A stretch of DNA of 64,000 bases. Origin: Blastocladiella emersonii ATCC 22665 (Eukaryota > Blastocladiomycota > Blastocladiomycetes > Blastocladiales > Blastocladiaceae). The stretch spans positions 248,001 through 312,000 of the forward strand of contig JANHCV010000004.1 in NCBI GenBank assembly GCA_025594325.1, read 5' to 3'. Position 1 is the stretch's first letter; each line of letters begins with the position of its first letter. Below are positions 30,441-42,316 of the stretch, in pieces. The position numbers and the translations under genes are program-made. Under the pieces are notes generated by a model. The model did not search any database. It was not told where the DNA came from and saw only the letters and a list, made by a program, of their open reading frames with translations.

Positions 30441-33400
30441 TCACCCAAACTGCAGATCGAACCCTTCGGGCAAGATGTTCATCGCCCACTCGCCTAGATT
30501 CTCGGGGAACGCGGGCAGCTCGAACGAGGCAATGTCGTCGACGCCCATGGACGCCAGGAACGCCGCCGGGTCGAGGTCCGCGAGCTGCATCACGTCGTCG
30601 GTGCTGCCGTTGCCGTTCCCGTTACCGTTGGTCGCGGCGAGGGGCAGCGGTGCCTGGTCCAGCGGCAGCGCCGATGGCAGAGGGAAGACCGGCGCTGGAA
30701 CCGGGTACATCGTTGCCGCCGCCTTGACCTTGACCGCGTCGGGCATCTCGACGTCCGCCGCGTACCCCGCGCCCGCGTGCCGCAGGTACGCGTCGGCGGT
30801 CCGCTGCATCTCGGCGACGTACGCGTTCGGGTCGGCCGCGAGCATCGCGACGACCGCGTCCGCGACCTCGGCGTGGCGGCGCGCGAGCTCGGCCTCGCTG
30901 ACCACGGTCCCCGGCCCCGCAACGTCCTCGACCGCTTCGCCCTCCTCGGCCGCAATCACGCCGTCGACCTCGCGCACCGCGGCGACCGCGAGCGCGTGCA
31001 TGTGCGCGGCGAGGGGCGCGTGGGGCGCGAGCCGCGCAAGGAGTGGCGGGAGCGAGCACAGGCACGCGCGCATGCGTCTGGCGTTCCCGCCGCCTGCGAC
31101 GACGACGCGCGCGGCCGCAATCGCCGACGCGACCTGGTGTAGCAGGACGGTGAAAAAGTAGTGGTGCGCGTGTGCCGTCGTCGCCAGAATGTGCGTCACC
31201 GACTGCACCGCCATGTCGAGCAGGTGCAGGTACGACGGGTACAGCGGTGGGAGGTCCACGGGCGGCGGCATCGCGGACGGGACGAGCGACGCGCGCGCCG
31301 ACATGAGGTGGGTGCCAAGCCGGCGCGAGCCTGGGGCGGATGGTGGTGAAGCGGCGCGCTGTCGCGTCAGGACTCCGGCGATCACCATGGTCACGAGCGG
31401 GCGGTACAGGTAGATGGTCGCCTGGTAGTATCCGATGGCGAGAACGGCCGACTCGAGCGCGGCCGTCGGCGGCGGGCCCGCTGCTGCGGGGTCGAACTTG
31501 GCGGCGTCAAACTCGAGGTGCGGCGGGATCGACGCGCGGAACGCGGCGAGCGCGGCGTGCAGCTCGGGCAGCAGCGTCGCCGACAGGTGGGACCGGCGGT
31601 ACCGGAACCCGTTGACGGCGCGCAGCACGCGGCCGGTGATGGCGGCCCACCGCGCGTACAGGGGCCAGTAGCTGTGCTCGGGGAGCAGCATGTCGGCGGC
31701 GCCCGTGCCCGCGTAGCGCGCCACGTTCTCAGGCGTCGCCAGGATCGCGTCGAGCTCGTCGGCCGCCGCCTCGCCCTCGTGGTCGTCGTCGTGGATCATG
31801 CACGGCCGCCCGCTCGCCGCCGCGCTCAGCCGGTCCAGCGTCACTACGATGCTCCACGTGAGCCGCCGCGCCGGGATCCCGGGCGCCACGCCCGCGTCCG
31901 GATTTCCGCCGCTGCTCCCGCCGACCACCACGGCGCGCGGGTCGAGGTGCAGCCCGAGCGCCAGGCCCATGCGCGCGGCCATGCCGTCGAGCATCCACGT
32001 GTTGCCCGCGGCGAGCCCGTTGTCGTGCGTCGCGAGCAGGCAGCACGCCTGGACCGCCTCGATACGCGCGGCAGGCGCCTCGAGCATGGTGCGCGGGACG
32101 AGCCGTTTCGCGTGCGCGGCGAGGACCGCCGACAGCGGGACGCGCGTGAGCACGTCGGGCGGGTGCCGGCGCTCGAGATGCAGCGCGGCCGACGCGCACA
32201 CGGCGTAGAGGAGGAAGTACGTGTGGTACCCGGGCGACGGCTGGCCCGCGGTCGCCGCGTACACGGACTCGAGCATGCCGTCGATTCGCGCGCGCGACAG
32301 CATCGGCAGCCAGTGGTGGATCACGGCGAAATACGTGTCGACGAGCAGGCGCGCGAGCGCGCGCGGCGGGAACCACGCGCGGTGCATGGCTGCGTCGTGC
32401 GGGTGCATGCGCAGCGGCGCCAGCTGCGAGATGAACACGTTGATCCCGTCGTTGTCGGCCCCGGCGGCCGCCGTGGTTGCGGCGGCGGCGAGGGCCGGGA
32501 GACCGCGCAGGAGGTGTAGCCCCGACGAGTTGCCGTAGTTGGAGTACCCGCCCGCGTTGCCGTCCGAGTCGAGCGTCACCATCAGCGTCAGCGACGAAGT
32601 GATGTCGTCGAGGTCCTGCGCGGTGGTGAGCGGCGGTTTCGTGGTCGCGGGGGAGCCCGACTGCGTGCGCTGGCGCTGCCGCGCCGCGGTGGGCGCGTCG
32701 AGCGAGCTGAGCGGGTTGAAGGTGGTGCTGGCAGCCGAAGCGTTCGAGTTGCCGCGGGCGCGGCTGCGCGGGTTCTTGACCTTCGGCTACATTTTTTGGT
32801 CAGTCATTAGCACGCTGATAGTCGACTCGGTGACGCGAGGAAGCGCGAACGTACCGTAGAGCTCGCGCTACCCGAGGCCGAAGCCGACGCCGATCCAGCC
32901 GACGAACCCGCCGCCGCGTCCTCGCCCTCGGCACCCGCACCCGAGGTGGCTGCCGCAGCGCCGCGCTTACGCCCGGACCCCTTTGGCCCACGCTTAGCGG
33001 GAGGCGTGTACCTGCACTCGAGGCCGTAGGTGGAGCAGTGGGCGCACGGGAACCCGCCCTCGCACCGGATCTTGCGGGTACGGCACGGCGCGCACGCCTG
33101 CGTCACGCGCGCCTTCTTGGAGGGCGCCAGGTTCACGGCCACGAGGTCCGGCGGGTACGGCGGCCCACCGCGCAGGTCTGCGTCGGGCGAAGGGAGGACG
33201 AGCGACGGGTCCGTCACGCGGTTCCCTGCCGAGTCCAGGATGACCACGGTCGAGGGCGCGGTCACGGTCGGTGCCGACGAGGTGGGGGCGGCGGGGGCAA
33301 GGGTGGGCGGAGCCGAGATGGGCGTCGTGGTCGGTGGGGCCGGTGCCGCTGCGGGAGCAGGAGCTGTAGCCGGTTTGCTCGCAGAAGCTGCTGCCGACCT

Positions 33401-34049
33401 CGCCACCGCTGCAGCGGTAGTCGGCACGACGGGAGTCGGAGCAGCCGGCGTCGTGGCATTCGAGCCGGGAGGCGCTGCCGCCGCCGCGTCACTCGGTGCA
33501 GTCCAGGGAGCAGACACGGCACCCTCCCCCGCGACCGGATACCGAACGCTGCTCGGTGGCGACGCGACATGATGCCCCGGCGGCGGGTGCGGGTACGCGT
33601 ACACGACGGGCGGCGGTGCGCCGGGCGGCCCGCCGGTGGGCGGCACGGTGGTGTAGTAGAAGTAGGTCGGTGGGGCGCCCGCCGCTTCGGGCGGCGCGGG
33701 GACGGCGTAGACGCCCGTTGCGTGCACGGGCACCGGGATCGCGGCCACAGGGTGCGGGGCAGGCGGGCCGCCGCCGTTCGGCTGCGAGTAGCCGGCGGGC
33801 GGGGACGGGCGCGGGTAGTGCGTCGGGCTCAGCGGGTACGCTGCGTGGTGGGCGGGCGCGTAGCTGCTGCTGCTGGCGGGCGGCGGCGGCGCGCGGTACC
33901 CGCTGTGCTGCGCGGGTTCCTGGTCGGACGGGACGACGGGCACGGCGTACGACGGCTGTTTCTGGTGATGGTGGTACTGCGGGTGGAACTGGTGCTGATG
34001 TTGCGGGTACTGCTGCTGCTGCTGCTGCTGTTGCTGTTGTTGTTGTTGC

Positions 34050-34081
<32 letters not shown>

Positions 34082-34216
34082 GTGTTGGGGCGGCGGCGCG
34101 TGTTGCTGCTGTTGTTGGTGGTCGCTCGCGGTCGACAGCGACGAGGGCGGCCGCTGCGGCGGCGGCTGCCGTAGGTGTGCATGGTGGTTGTGCGGCGCTT
34201 GGCCGCTGTGCTCCAT
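30441..34216 (-). CDS. Zn2Cys6 fungal transcription factor with poly-Gln N-terminus
   Basis: Two exons (34216-32855 and 32786-30441), joined over a 68-bp intron with a GTACGT donor and a CTAAT/CTGAC branch region, give 1235 residues. The N-terminal 360 residues are His/Gln/Pro/Ala-rich with a Gln run of about 23. The binuclear zinc cluster is complete: CAPCRTRKIRC-EGGFP-CAHCSTYGLEC (spacing C2C6C5C2C6C, about residues 373-400), followed by a basic linker (PPAKRGPKGSGRKRG). The C-terminal half matches the fungal-specific regulator middle domain: LLVDTYFAVIHHWLPML, YHTYFLLYAVCASAALHLERR, IEAVQACCLLATHDNGL, MARMGLALGLH-type helices, RRLTWSIVVTLDRLSAAASGRP. This is a nuclear sequence-specific regulator; its targets cannot be read from sequence. 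Confidence 0.9.
34011..34081. repeat. CAG/CAA run encoding poly-Gln
   Basis: About 70 bp of mixed CTG/TTG triplets on the plus strand (CAG/CAA on the coding strand) encode a run of about 23 glutamines in the Zn2Cys6 regulator. Interruptions by CAA codons break up a pure repeat. Confidence 0.9.
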
Positions 34217-34512
34217 GGTTGCGTGTTGCAGGGTAGGGAGTAGGGGAGAGCGGGCCGCGCGCGGAGCGCTCAGCTTTTTGCATCGGGGGCGGCGCACTTT
34301 GGCGCAAGCAAGCCCGACCGGCATGACCCGGCGCCCTGCCTGCCCTGCCGCCCCTCCCTCCCTCGCCAGCCAGCTGCAGGGACCTGTTCGCGGGACACCC
34401 TGGCGACCAAGTACAGCGTATATATGAAAATGTATCGAGCGAGATAGGGAGAGGAAAGAGAAGCGCGCCGACCACGCGGCAGCGGCAACAACAAAGGCAA
34501 CAACCACGGCGC

Positions 34513-36162
34513 TTAGGCCTTCTTCGCGGGAGCAGCGGCCGGGGCCGCGGCGGCCTCGGGCTCAAACTCGATGATGACCTCGTCGGCGGCGACGCTCTGG
34601 CTGGGGGTCACGAGCACCTTCTTGACCTTGGCGACGCGGGCGGCGCGCAGCACGTTCTGCATCTTCATGGCCTCGACCACCACGAGCGCGGCGCCCTCGG
34701 CCACCGTGTCGCCGGCCTTGACCGCCACCGACACGACGCTGCCGGGCATGGGCGCGACGAGCCGCGTCGACGCGTCGGGCTCCACCTTCTCGCGCATGTG
34801 CTGCGCGAGCGCGTGCTGCGCCGGCGTGCGCGCCACCACGTTGAACACGGTCCCGCGGTGCTGCAGCTTGAACCCGAGCGACGCCGCCGGGTCCGCGTAC
34901 TGCGCCACGATCGCCGTCGGGTTGCCCGCCAGCGTCGCGCGCACGATCGGCGTCTCGGGCGTCCAGTCGAGCGACAGCGGCACAAACTTGCCCGGCTGGC
35001 CGACGGAGTCGACGGCCACCTCGAAGCCCTTGCCGTCGGCCGCCGACCGGATCTGCACCGTGCGCGTCACCTTCTCGGCCGCCGCCGCCGCCTTGTCGGC
35101 CGACTTGCGGCCCGCCGGCGTCACCTCGAGCACGTACGTCTCCGCCTTGGCCTTACCCGAAACACTGCCCGACTTGTAGTTGGTGAAGGTGCGGTCGCGC
35201 GCGGTGCGCATGGCCTGGATGCCGGCGGCAACGGCGACAAACTCGTTGAGCGAGTCGCCCTGCAGCTTGTGGCCGCGGAACCCGTTGGGGTACTCCTCGG
35301 CGAGGAACTTGGTGGAGATGTCGCCCTTCTGGAACCGCGGGTGGGTCATGACCTCGCGCAGCAGCGGGATGTTGTGGGTGACGCCCTTGATGACGTAGGC
35401 GTCGAGCGCGCGCTCCATGACGGCCAGCGACCCGGCGCGCGTCGGCGCCCACGTCGACAGCTTGCAGATCATGGGGTCGTAGTAGATGGAGATCTCGCTG
35501 CCCTCCTCGACGCCCGAGTCGCACCGCACAATCGAGCCCGCCGTGTCCTTTTGCGCGGCCAGGTCGGCCGTCACCACCTCGGCCGTGGTCGGCTCCGTGT
35601 AGTAGGACAGGGTGCCGATCGACGGCAGGTACTTTTCCGGGTCCTCGGCGTAGACGCGCGACTCGACGGCGTGGCCGTGGATCTTGACGTCCTTCTGGGT
35701 GAAGGGGAGCGGGAGCCCCGCGGCGACGCGGATCATCTGCTCGACGAGGTCGTAGCCCGTGACGAGCTCGGTGATGGGGTGCTCGACCTGCAGGCGCGTG
35801 TTCATTTCGAGGAAGAAGAAGTTGCGGCGCGGGTCGACGAGGAACTCGACGGTGCCGGCCGAGTAGTAGCCGACGCGCTTGGCGAGGGCCACGGCCTGCT
35901 CGCCCATGGCGCGGCGGGTGGCCTCGTCGAGGTGGACCGAGGGGGCCTCCTCGATCACCTTCTGGTTGCGGCGCTGGATCGAGCACTCGCGCTCGGGCAG
36001 GTAGACGAGGTTACCGTGCTTGTCGCCGACAATCTGGATCTCGATGTGGCGCGGGTTGTCGACGAAGCGCTCGATGAGCAGGCGGTCGTCGCCAAACGAC
36101 GCCTTGGCCTCGGACTTGATGAGGTCAAAGTTCTCGCGCACCTCCTTCTCGTTCCACACGAC

Positions 36163-36203
<41 letters not shown>

Positions 36204-36771
36204 TGAGCGGGTAGCCAATGTCCTTGGCGATGGCGAGCGTGTGGTCGAGGTTCTGCACCTCGCCCGAGAAGCCCGGGATGGTGTTGACCTTGGCCTCGGC
36301 GGCGATGCGCTTGGACTCGATCTTGTCGCCCATGGCGGCCATGGAGGTGGTCGAGGGGCCGATGAAGGTGACGCCCTTCTTGTCGAGGGCCTCGACAAAG
36401 TGGGCGTTCTCGGACAGGAAGCCGTAGCCCGGGTGCACGGCCTGGGCGCCGGTGCGCTGGATGGCGTCGAGGATGTTCGGGATCGACAGGTACGACTGCG
36501 CCGTCGGGGCGGGGCCGACGCGGACAGCCTCGTCGGCCATGAGCACGTGCTGCGCGCTCGCGTCCGCGTCCGAGTACACGGCCACGGTGCGGATGCCCAT
36601 CTTCTTGGCGGTGCGCATCACGCGGCAGGCAATCTCGCCGCGGTTCGCGATCAGGATCTTGTCGAAGGTCTTGGGGTACTCGGTCGCCTGGGTCGACGAG
36701 TGCCGCAGGCCGACGGAGCGGCGCAGCAGGCCGGCCGTCGCCGACCGCACCGACGCGATGCGCGAGTACAT
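34513..36771 (-). CDS. PCCA: Propionyl-CoA carboxylase alpha subunit, mitochondrial
   Basis: A single-exon protein of 752 residues. It opens with a mitochondrial-type presequence (MYSRIASVRSATAGLLRRSVGLRHSS). The biotin carboxylase domain follows: ILIANRGEIACRVMRTAKKMGI, VHPGYGFLSENA, the ATP-grasp loop ASAGGGGKGMRVV, LPERECSIQRRNQKVIEEAPS, and EMNTRLQVEHPITELVTG (about residues 340-360). A BT-type linker region comes next (about 500-660). The C-terminal biotinyl domain has APMPGSVVSVAVKAGDTV and the biotin-acceptor lysine in VVEAMKMQN. Similarity, length and the adjacent divergent beta-subunit gene favour propionyl-CoA carboxylase over methylcrotonyl-CoA carboxylase. The complex carboxylates propionyl-CoA to methylmalonyl-CoA using ATP and bicarbonate. 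The ATG at 36771 directly precedes the presequence. No intron is needed. Confidence 0.9.
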
Positions 36772-37378
36772 GGTGGCTGGCGGGGCTAGTGGGGGAGGTG
36801 GGCGTGAGTGTGCGCCGGGTGCGGATCCAACGGCGCGCAAGCAAGGCATACATGGGAGGGAGTGAGCTGGGCGGGCAAAAGAGCGTCGCGTCCCGTTACA
36901 GCGCGGATGAGATACACGGCGCGTCGTTGCGGGCGGGGGGAGAGAGAGCGCGGCGCACACACCCAGCCCCAGCACGGCAGCCGGGTCGGCGGGGGCAGCG
37001 GGCAAGGCCGGGAGTAGCGCACGCCCTCGCGGAGCGTAACGCGGCGGCGCCGAGGAGCGAAGCAGAGTCCGCGCGCTCGGGCCGATCGGAGTGACGCGCC
37101 GCCGCCGCCGACCTCGACCGCGACTGGCTCCCGGGCGCTCGGGCCGCGTGCCGTTGGGGATGGCGCCGCCGGCCGCCGGCCGTGGCCGCGTTAGAGCGCG
37201 AGCTTACGCCGTCGCTGTGGGCTGTGGTGGTGGCCGAGCTTTGCGGGTGCGGGCGGGCGTGTGTGCGACGCGAGCGCGCAGAGTCCCGCCCGCGACCCGC
37301 TCTCCCCCTTCTCCCCTCCCTCCCGCAACTCCGACCCTCGCTTGCTGGCGACCCACCCGCTGCAAACGGATCAGCACC
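36772..37378. promoter_or_regulatory. Bidirectional promoter region PCCA / PCCB
   Basis: About 607 bp between the start codons of the two subunit genes. CTC-rich pyrimidine leaders run into both ATGs, the PCCB one ending GATCAGCACC-ATG. A shared promoter would allow co-expression of the two subunits. No specific operator is claimed. Confidence 0.55.
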
Positions 37379-39111
37379 ATGCTACGCTCCACCATGTCCC
37401 GCGTCGCCGGCGCCCTGCTGCGCCGCCGCGCCGCTGCCGCCGTGACCGCGCGTCCCGTCGCCGCGGCTCCCGCGATCGCTGCCCGCCGCTCGTACGCCTC
37501 GGGCTCGACCGCTGAGCAGGTACGCTGCTGCCCCGCCCTGCGACGGCACTGGCGACCCGCTCACGCAGATTCCGCACGCACCGCGCGTAGAGCCTGCTCA
37601 CCCGCATCGAGAAGAAGCGCCAGGAGGCCCTCCTCGGCGGCGGCGAGAAGCGCATTGCCGCGCAGCACGCCAAGGGCAAGCTGACGGCGCGCGAGCGCCT
37701 GACCCTGCTCCTCGACGAGGGCTCGTTCCGCGAGTACGACGCCTTCGTCGAGCACACGTGCGCCGACTTCGGCATGGAGAAGACCAAGATCACGGGCGAC
37801 GGCGTCGTCACCGGCCACGGCACCATCAACGGCCGCCAGGTCTTTGTCTTCTCGCAGGACTTCACCGCCTTCGGTGGCTCGCTGTCCAAGACCCACGCCG
37901 CCAAGATCTGCAAGGTCATGGACAAGGCCATGCTCGTTGGCGCCCCCGTCATCGGCCTCAACGACTCGGGCGGTGCGCGTATCCAGGAGGGCGTCGAGTC
38001 GCTCGCTGGCTACGCCGACATCTTCCAGCGCAACGTGCTCGCCTCGGGCGTCGTCCCGCAGCTCTCGCTCATTATGGGCCCCTGCGCCGGCGGTGCCGTC
38101 TACTCGCCCGCCCTCACCGACATGACGTTCATGGTCCGCGACACGTCGCACCTCTTCGTCACGGGGCCCGAGGTCGTCAAGGCCGTCACCAACGAGGAGG
38201 TCACCTTCGAGGAGCTTGGCGGCGCCAAGGTCCACACCTCCAAGTCGGGTGTCGCCCACCTCGCCTTCGACAACGACGTCGAGGCCCTGGCCCGCCTGCG
38301 CGAGTTTGTCGACTTCCTCCCGCTCTCCAACCGCCACCCGGTCCCCGAGCGCGCCGCCGTCGACCCCGTCGACCGCGCCGACGCCGCGCTCAACACGCTG
38401 ATCCCCACCGACTCGACCAAGGCCTACGACATGAAGCACGTCGTGACCCGCGTGCTCGACGACGGCCACTTCTTCGAGGTCATGCCCGACTACGCCAAGA
38501 ACATCATCATCGGGTTCGGCCGCATGGACGGCCGCACCGTCGCCGTCGTCGCCAACCAGCCCATGGTCTCGTCGGGCGTCCTCGACATCAACTCGTCCGT
38601 CAAGGCCGCGCGCTGGGTCCGCTTCTGCGACGCCTTCAACATCCCCATCGTCACCTTCGTCGACGTGCCCGGCTTCCTCCCCGGCACCGCCCAGGAGCAC
38701 AACGGCATCATCCGCCACGGCGCCAAGCTGCTGTACGCGTACGCCGAGGCCACGGTCCCCAAGATCACCGTCATCACCCGCAAGGCGTACGGCGGCGCCT
38801 ACGACGTCATGGCGTCCAAGCACCTGCGCGGCGACATCAACCTCGCGTGGCCCACGGCCGAGATCGCCGTCATGGGCGCCAAGGGCGCGGTCGAGATCAT
38901 CTTCCGCGGCCGCGACGCCGACGCCCGCGCCAAGGCCGAGGCAGAGTACATTGACAAGTTCGCCAACCCGCTCCCCGCCGCCCAGCGCGGCTACCTCGAC
39001 GATATCGTCGCCCCCGCCGACACCCGTCGCCGCGTCATCGAGGAGCTCGCGCTCCTCCGCGACAAGACGCTCAAGAACCCGTGGAAGAAGCACGGTAACA
39101 TCCCGCTCTAA
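37379..39111 (+). CDS. PCCB: Propionyl-CoA carboxylase beta subunit, mitochondrial
   Basis: Two exons (37379-37519 and 37591-39111) with a 71-bp intron give 553 residues. A mitochondrial presequence rich in Arg and Ala ([17 protein letters not shown]) precedes the carboxyltransferase. The beta-chain motifs run through the whole length: [175 protein letters not shown] and [13 protein letters not shown]. They follow the pattern of animal PCCB closely. With PCCA it forms the biotin-dependent carboxylase that turns propionyl-CoA into methylmalonyl-CoA. Confidence 0.95.
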
Positions 39112-41274
39112 GGTAATCCCCCGCTCTTGTTCCGGTTGCTCTAGCGAGCGCGTGAAGGCGCCCGCGGTTTGGTTGCGAAAATACACGTACATACATTGTT
39201 AACGACTACCGGTACACTGCGTGAAAAGCCTAAAGAGTGAGTGGCGACATCGAACTTTGAGATGGACCAAGCAAGAAACGAATCAGGTCCCAAACGTCCA
39301 ACGCCAGGAAGCAAATCAACGCGCGTGCCAGTCAGTCCTCAAGAGATCACGCCCTACGCGGGCAGGGCTCAGTTCAGTCACGGCGCGCGCGGGGCCAGCA
39401 GATGCGCCTGTGGTCAGACTACGCCAAACGTCGGACGTGGGATTTTAAGCCTGAAACTGAGTAATGTATAAACAACGGAAACAAGTCTTGAATGAAATGA
39501 AGCTCCATCCGCAGTTCAGTGAGTGCAATGACCCTCGCGTTGCCGCCGCGGCAGCGGCGACGCGTTGCGCCACAGTGCACTGGATCATTCTGCTCGCCTC
39601 GTCCCCCTCTCCTTGTCTTTCATGAATTGACTCGAATGCAGTTGAGCCAAGGAGCAGCATCCACAAAGGAAATACCAACCGTCGCTCAGTTTGAGCTGCA
39701 GGCTGGCCATGGTGATCCGCGATGCGCAAATCCATACCATGACGCAGAAGCAGACCAGGGGGAGCCGACTCGACCTCGATCCGGACATGGCAAGTCCGGA
39801 TTCCCCGGCGACAGCCGGGTGACTCCAACGCGTCGAATAGGGCGGATGGGTGCGACAGGGGCCTGTCGGCCCGCGTGGAAGCAGACCTCCTAAATCAACG
39901 GTCGCGATTGCCAAACCACCTGCTGCCCCACGTGTCACCATAAACGCGGACATGGTGTGCGAACTCGGGGCCGCGGAAATCCTTCGCTATCGAATTGCGT
40001 TTTGGCCGCCGCACAAGTGCCACCATGGAACGCAGAGACCATGGCGGATGATTCCAGATCAATTGCCAGCTAGTCCTTCGTTGATACGATCAAGATCGCT
40101 GTTAGACGGGGTGCCTTCGCCGCCAACATGGTCTTTCGCCACTGCTCAGATGACAACGAGGACGCCCTCCTCGGACCAGGCAGTGGCCAAGATGGATCGC
40201 GAGGCTGCGGGCATACAAAACACGACAGAAGTCCCGGCCGTTATTTCGTTGGTGCCGCGCCGCGCTGCCCAGACAGAGCCGTTTCGCGGACGTGAGCAAT
40301 CAGTAACGCGTGATTTTCACGGAAACGCGCCCTGCCGGCACGGTCTGTTCAAATTGGGTGAGGGAGGAAACTTGCGTCCTGAAGCAGGTCGGGATAGGGG
40401 GCGGACCATGGAACAGGGACGGAGGCAAACCTTGCTAGCAAGAGCCAGCCGTAGCGGATCGACCCGCGGCAGCATTTGCTCGCCCGCCTTACTGCCTGCC
40501 GTCCCCTGAGGGCCAAATCGAAACGCGACAATGTGCGACGGGTGGAAAGCTGACGACAGCCTGGCGCGAGGCTCCACAGCAACGAGTTGTCGCCCGCTCA
40601 GCTCAATTCAACTCGACCCGCGCCGGGTGCACCGTGTCGCGTGTATGACGGGACAAGAGCGGCACCGCTTGCATGGCCTGAACAAGATGAATTCAATGCA
40701 TGCAGTTGCATGGGAGCGTCTTTCCATTATTCGCAGTGCTATGGGCTGGAGTTTTGGTCAAGTCGAGTCGAGTCGCGCGAGCTGGGCGACGCCATTCGCT
40801 CGCTCTCACCTCACATCGACGTGACGTCCCTGCCACTCCAATCGCGACGCGCCGAGACGCGTCCGTTTCAGGGATCTCCTCCCTTTTTTGCCTTTGTCTC
40901 GACCTCGTTGGTTGGTCGCGCTCAAACGCAGTTCACGATTGACGCGAGACAAAGACGACCGGCCCTATAGAGAAAGAAAAATGGAACAACTCTGGCGGGG
41001 GCCAAAACATCTCGGCGGGACCGAAAAGGGGAAAACGGAGACTCCCCGCACGCGGCGCTGCGCTCTGGGGTTCGAACTTGTGGTTCAAACTCCATCCCGC
41101 ATTTAAACGGCAGGCGGGGGCTCCTTGCCCGTTCCACTCACCCGCCACGTTGTGAGTGCACTTGACCTCGACCAAGTCAATCAACTACGACTATACATTC
41201 GACTTACTACTGGGCATCGCACCGTCCAATGCAACGCCATGGCGGGTCACGCGTCATGCCGCGTAGTGTGCAAG

Positions 41275-41291
41275 TGATGATAATGATGATA

Positions 41292-41343
<52 letters not shown>
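41275..41343. repeat. GAT/ATG trinucleotide microsatellite
   Basis: About 70 bp of GATGAT/AATGAT repeats, nearly pure over its last 48 bp, in non-coding DNA. Confidence 0.95.
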
Positions 41344-41629
41344 CTTTGGCAAAGTCGCAAAAGGTCAATGTTGCGCTCAAGATCAAGCGCGCGCGCGCGG
41401 ACGCGATCCGCGATACACACGCTTCAAGAAGGAAGCTGGAATTTTACGGTTCAGTTGAACGAGCGAGCGAGCGGGCGGCACAAAGGACGAGCTAGCGGCC
41501 ATCTGGTCCGTGTCTGTTGTTCAAGCCGGTTGAGAGACTGAGCAAAGTTGCGCGCCAAGAAAGAGAGAGAGAGGGCAAAGACAGCAGCGGGCCGCGGCTG
41601 CAAAGGAGCAAAGGAGCAAAGGAGCAAAG

Positions 41630-41709
41630 GGAACCTGGCGAAAACGGAACCTGGCGAAAACGGAACCTGGCGAAAACGGAACCTGGCGAAAACGGAACCT
41701 GGCGAAAAC
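41630..41709. repeat. 16-bp minisatellite, five identical units
   Basis: Five exact head-to-tail copies of the unit GGAACCTGGCGAAAAC, preceded by three copies of GGAGCAAA at about 41605-41629. No spacer separates the units. Confidence 0.95.
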
Positions 41710-42138
41710 GGAACGGCGCGACACAAGGCCAAAGCGGGTGATGGAGATGAGATCGCTGGCTCTTGCTTGGCTTGAAGCAGCTGGCGCCCAAGCCGCGACG
41801 ACGGTCAACGTTGCGCTCAAATTTGTGCGTCCGCGGGTGCGGATGCGGTTTTTGGTCGCGTGCCGCGCCGTGCGTTAGTTGCGGCTAGTTCGAGCGCGCC
41901 ACAACTGCAAACAGCCAACCAAGGGGCGCAACGGCTTTTCTTTCATGCCCATTTTCCCCTTGATTTAGTTTTTTTTTCGAACGAGGAATAGAGCAGCGAG
42001 CAGTTCTGGGGGACGCGTTCTGGGGGAGCTTTGCGAGAGACGCGTTGCGATATCACGCTTGTCTCACACGCCACGCGTTGCACCACACGGGTGTGTTGAG
42101 TGGCAAACGAGGGGGACTCGAGGAGACACGATGCAGCT

Positions 42139-42316
42139 AGTCAGGGTTGTGTATTCCTGCCTCGGCCCCGAACCAGGGCTGGGTGAGGGAGAGAGGATGA
42201 CAAAAGCGGTAGCGCCGCCGCGGGATCGCGGCGGGCGAAATAGGCGGTTGCGGGCGAAGCACGTGAGATCAGGTGGGTGATCATCCCAATCACCACCGCA
42301 TGAACGACGCGTAACA
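42139..42316. repeat. Dispersed repeat copy 1 (inverted relative to 51991-52171)
   Basis: This segment matches the reverse complement of 51991-52171. The best blocks are the end AGTCAGGGTTGTGTATTCCTGCC, the CGGGGCCGAA/CTGGGTGAG block, and the end ACGACGCGTAA. The middle has diverged. It may be the end of an unknown mobile element. Confidence 0.75.

Noticed and set aside
34798-36789. 663-codon open frame antisense to PCCA
   Set aside because: It is made of Val/Asp/Leu/Gly/Arg shadow codons opposite a fully conserved carboxylase.
37561-39192. 543-codon frame antisense to PCCB
   Set aside because: Same kind of shadow; the plus strand encodes an intact carboxyltransferase.
41630-41709. Short regular repeats that might be taken for a CRISPR array
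   Set aside because: The units are directly adjacent with no unique spacers, and the genome is eukaryotic. It is a minisatellite.
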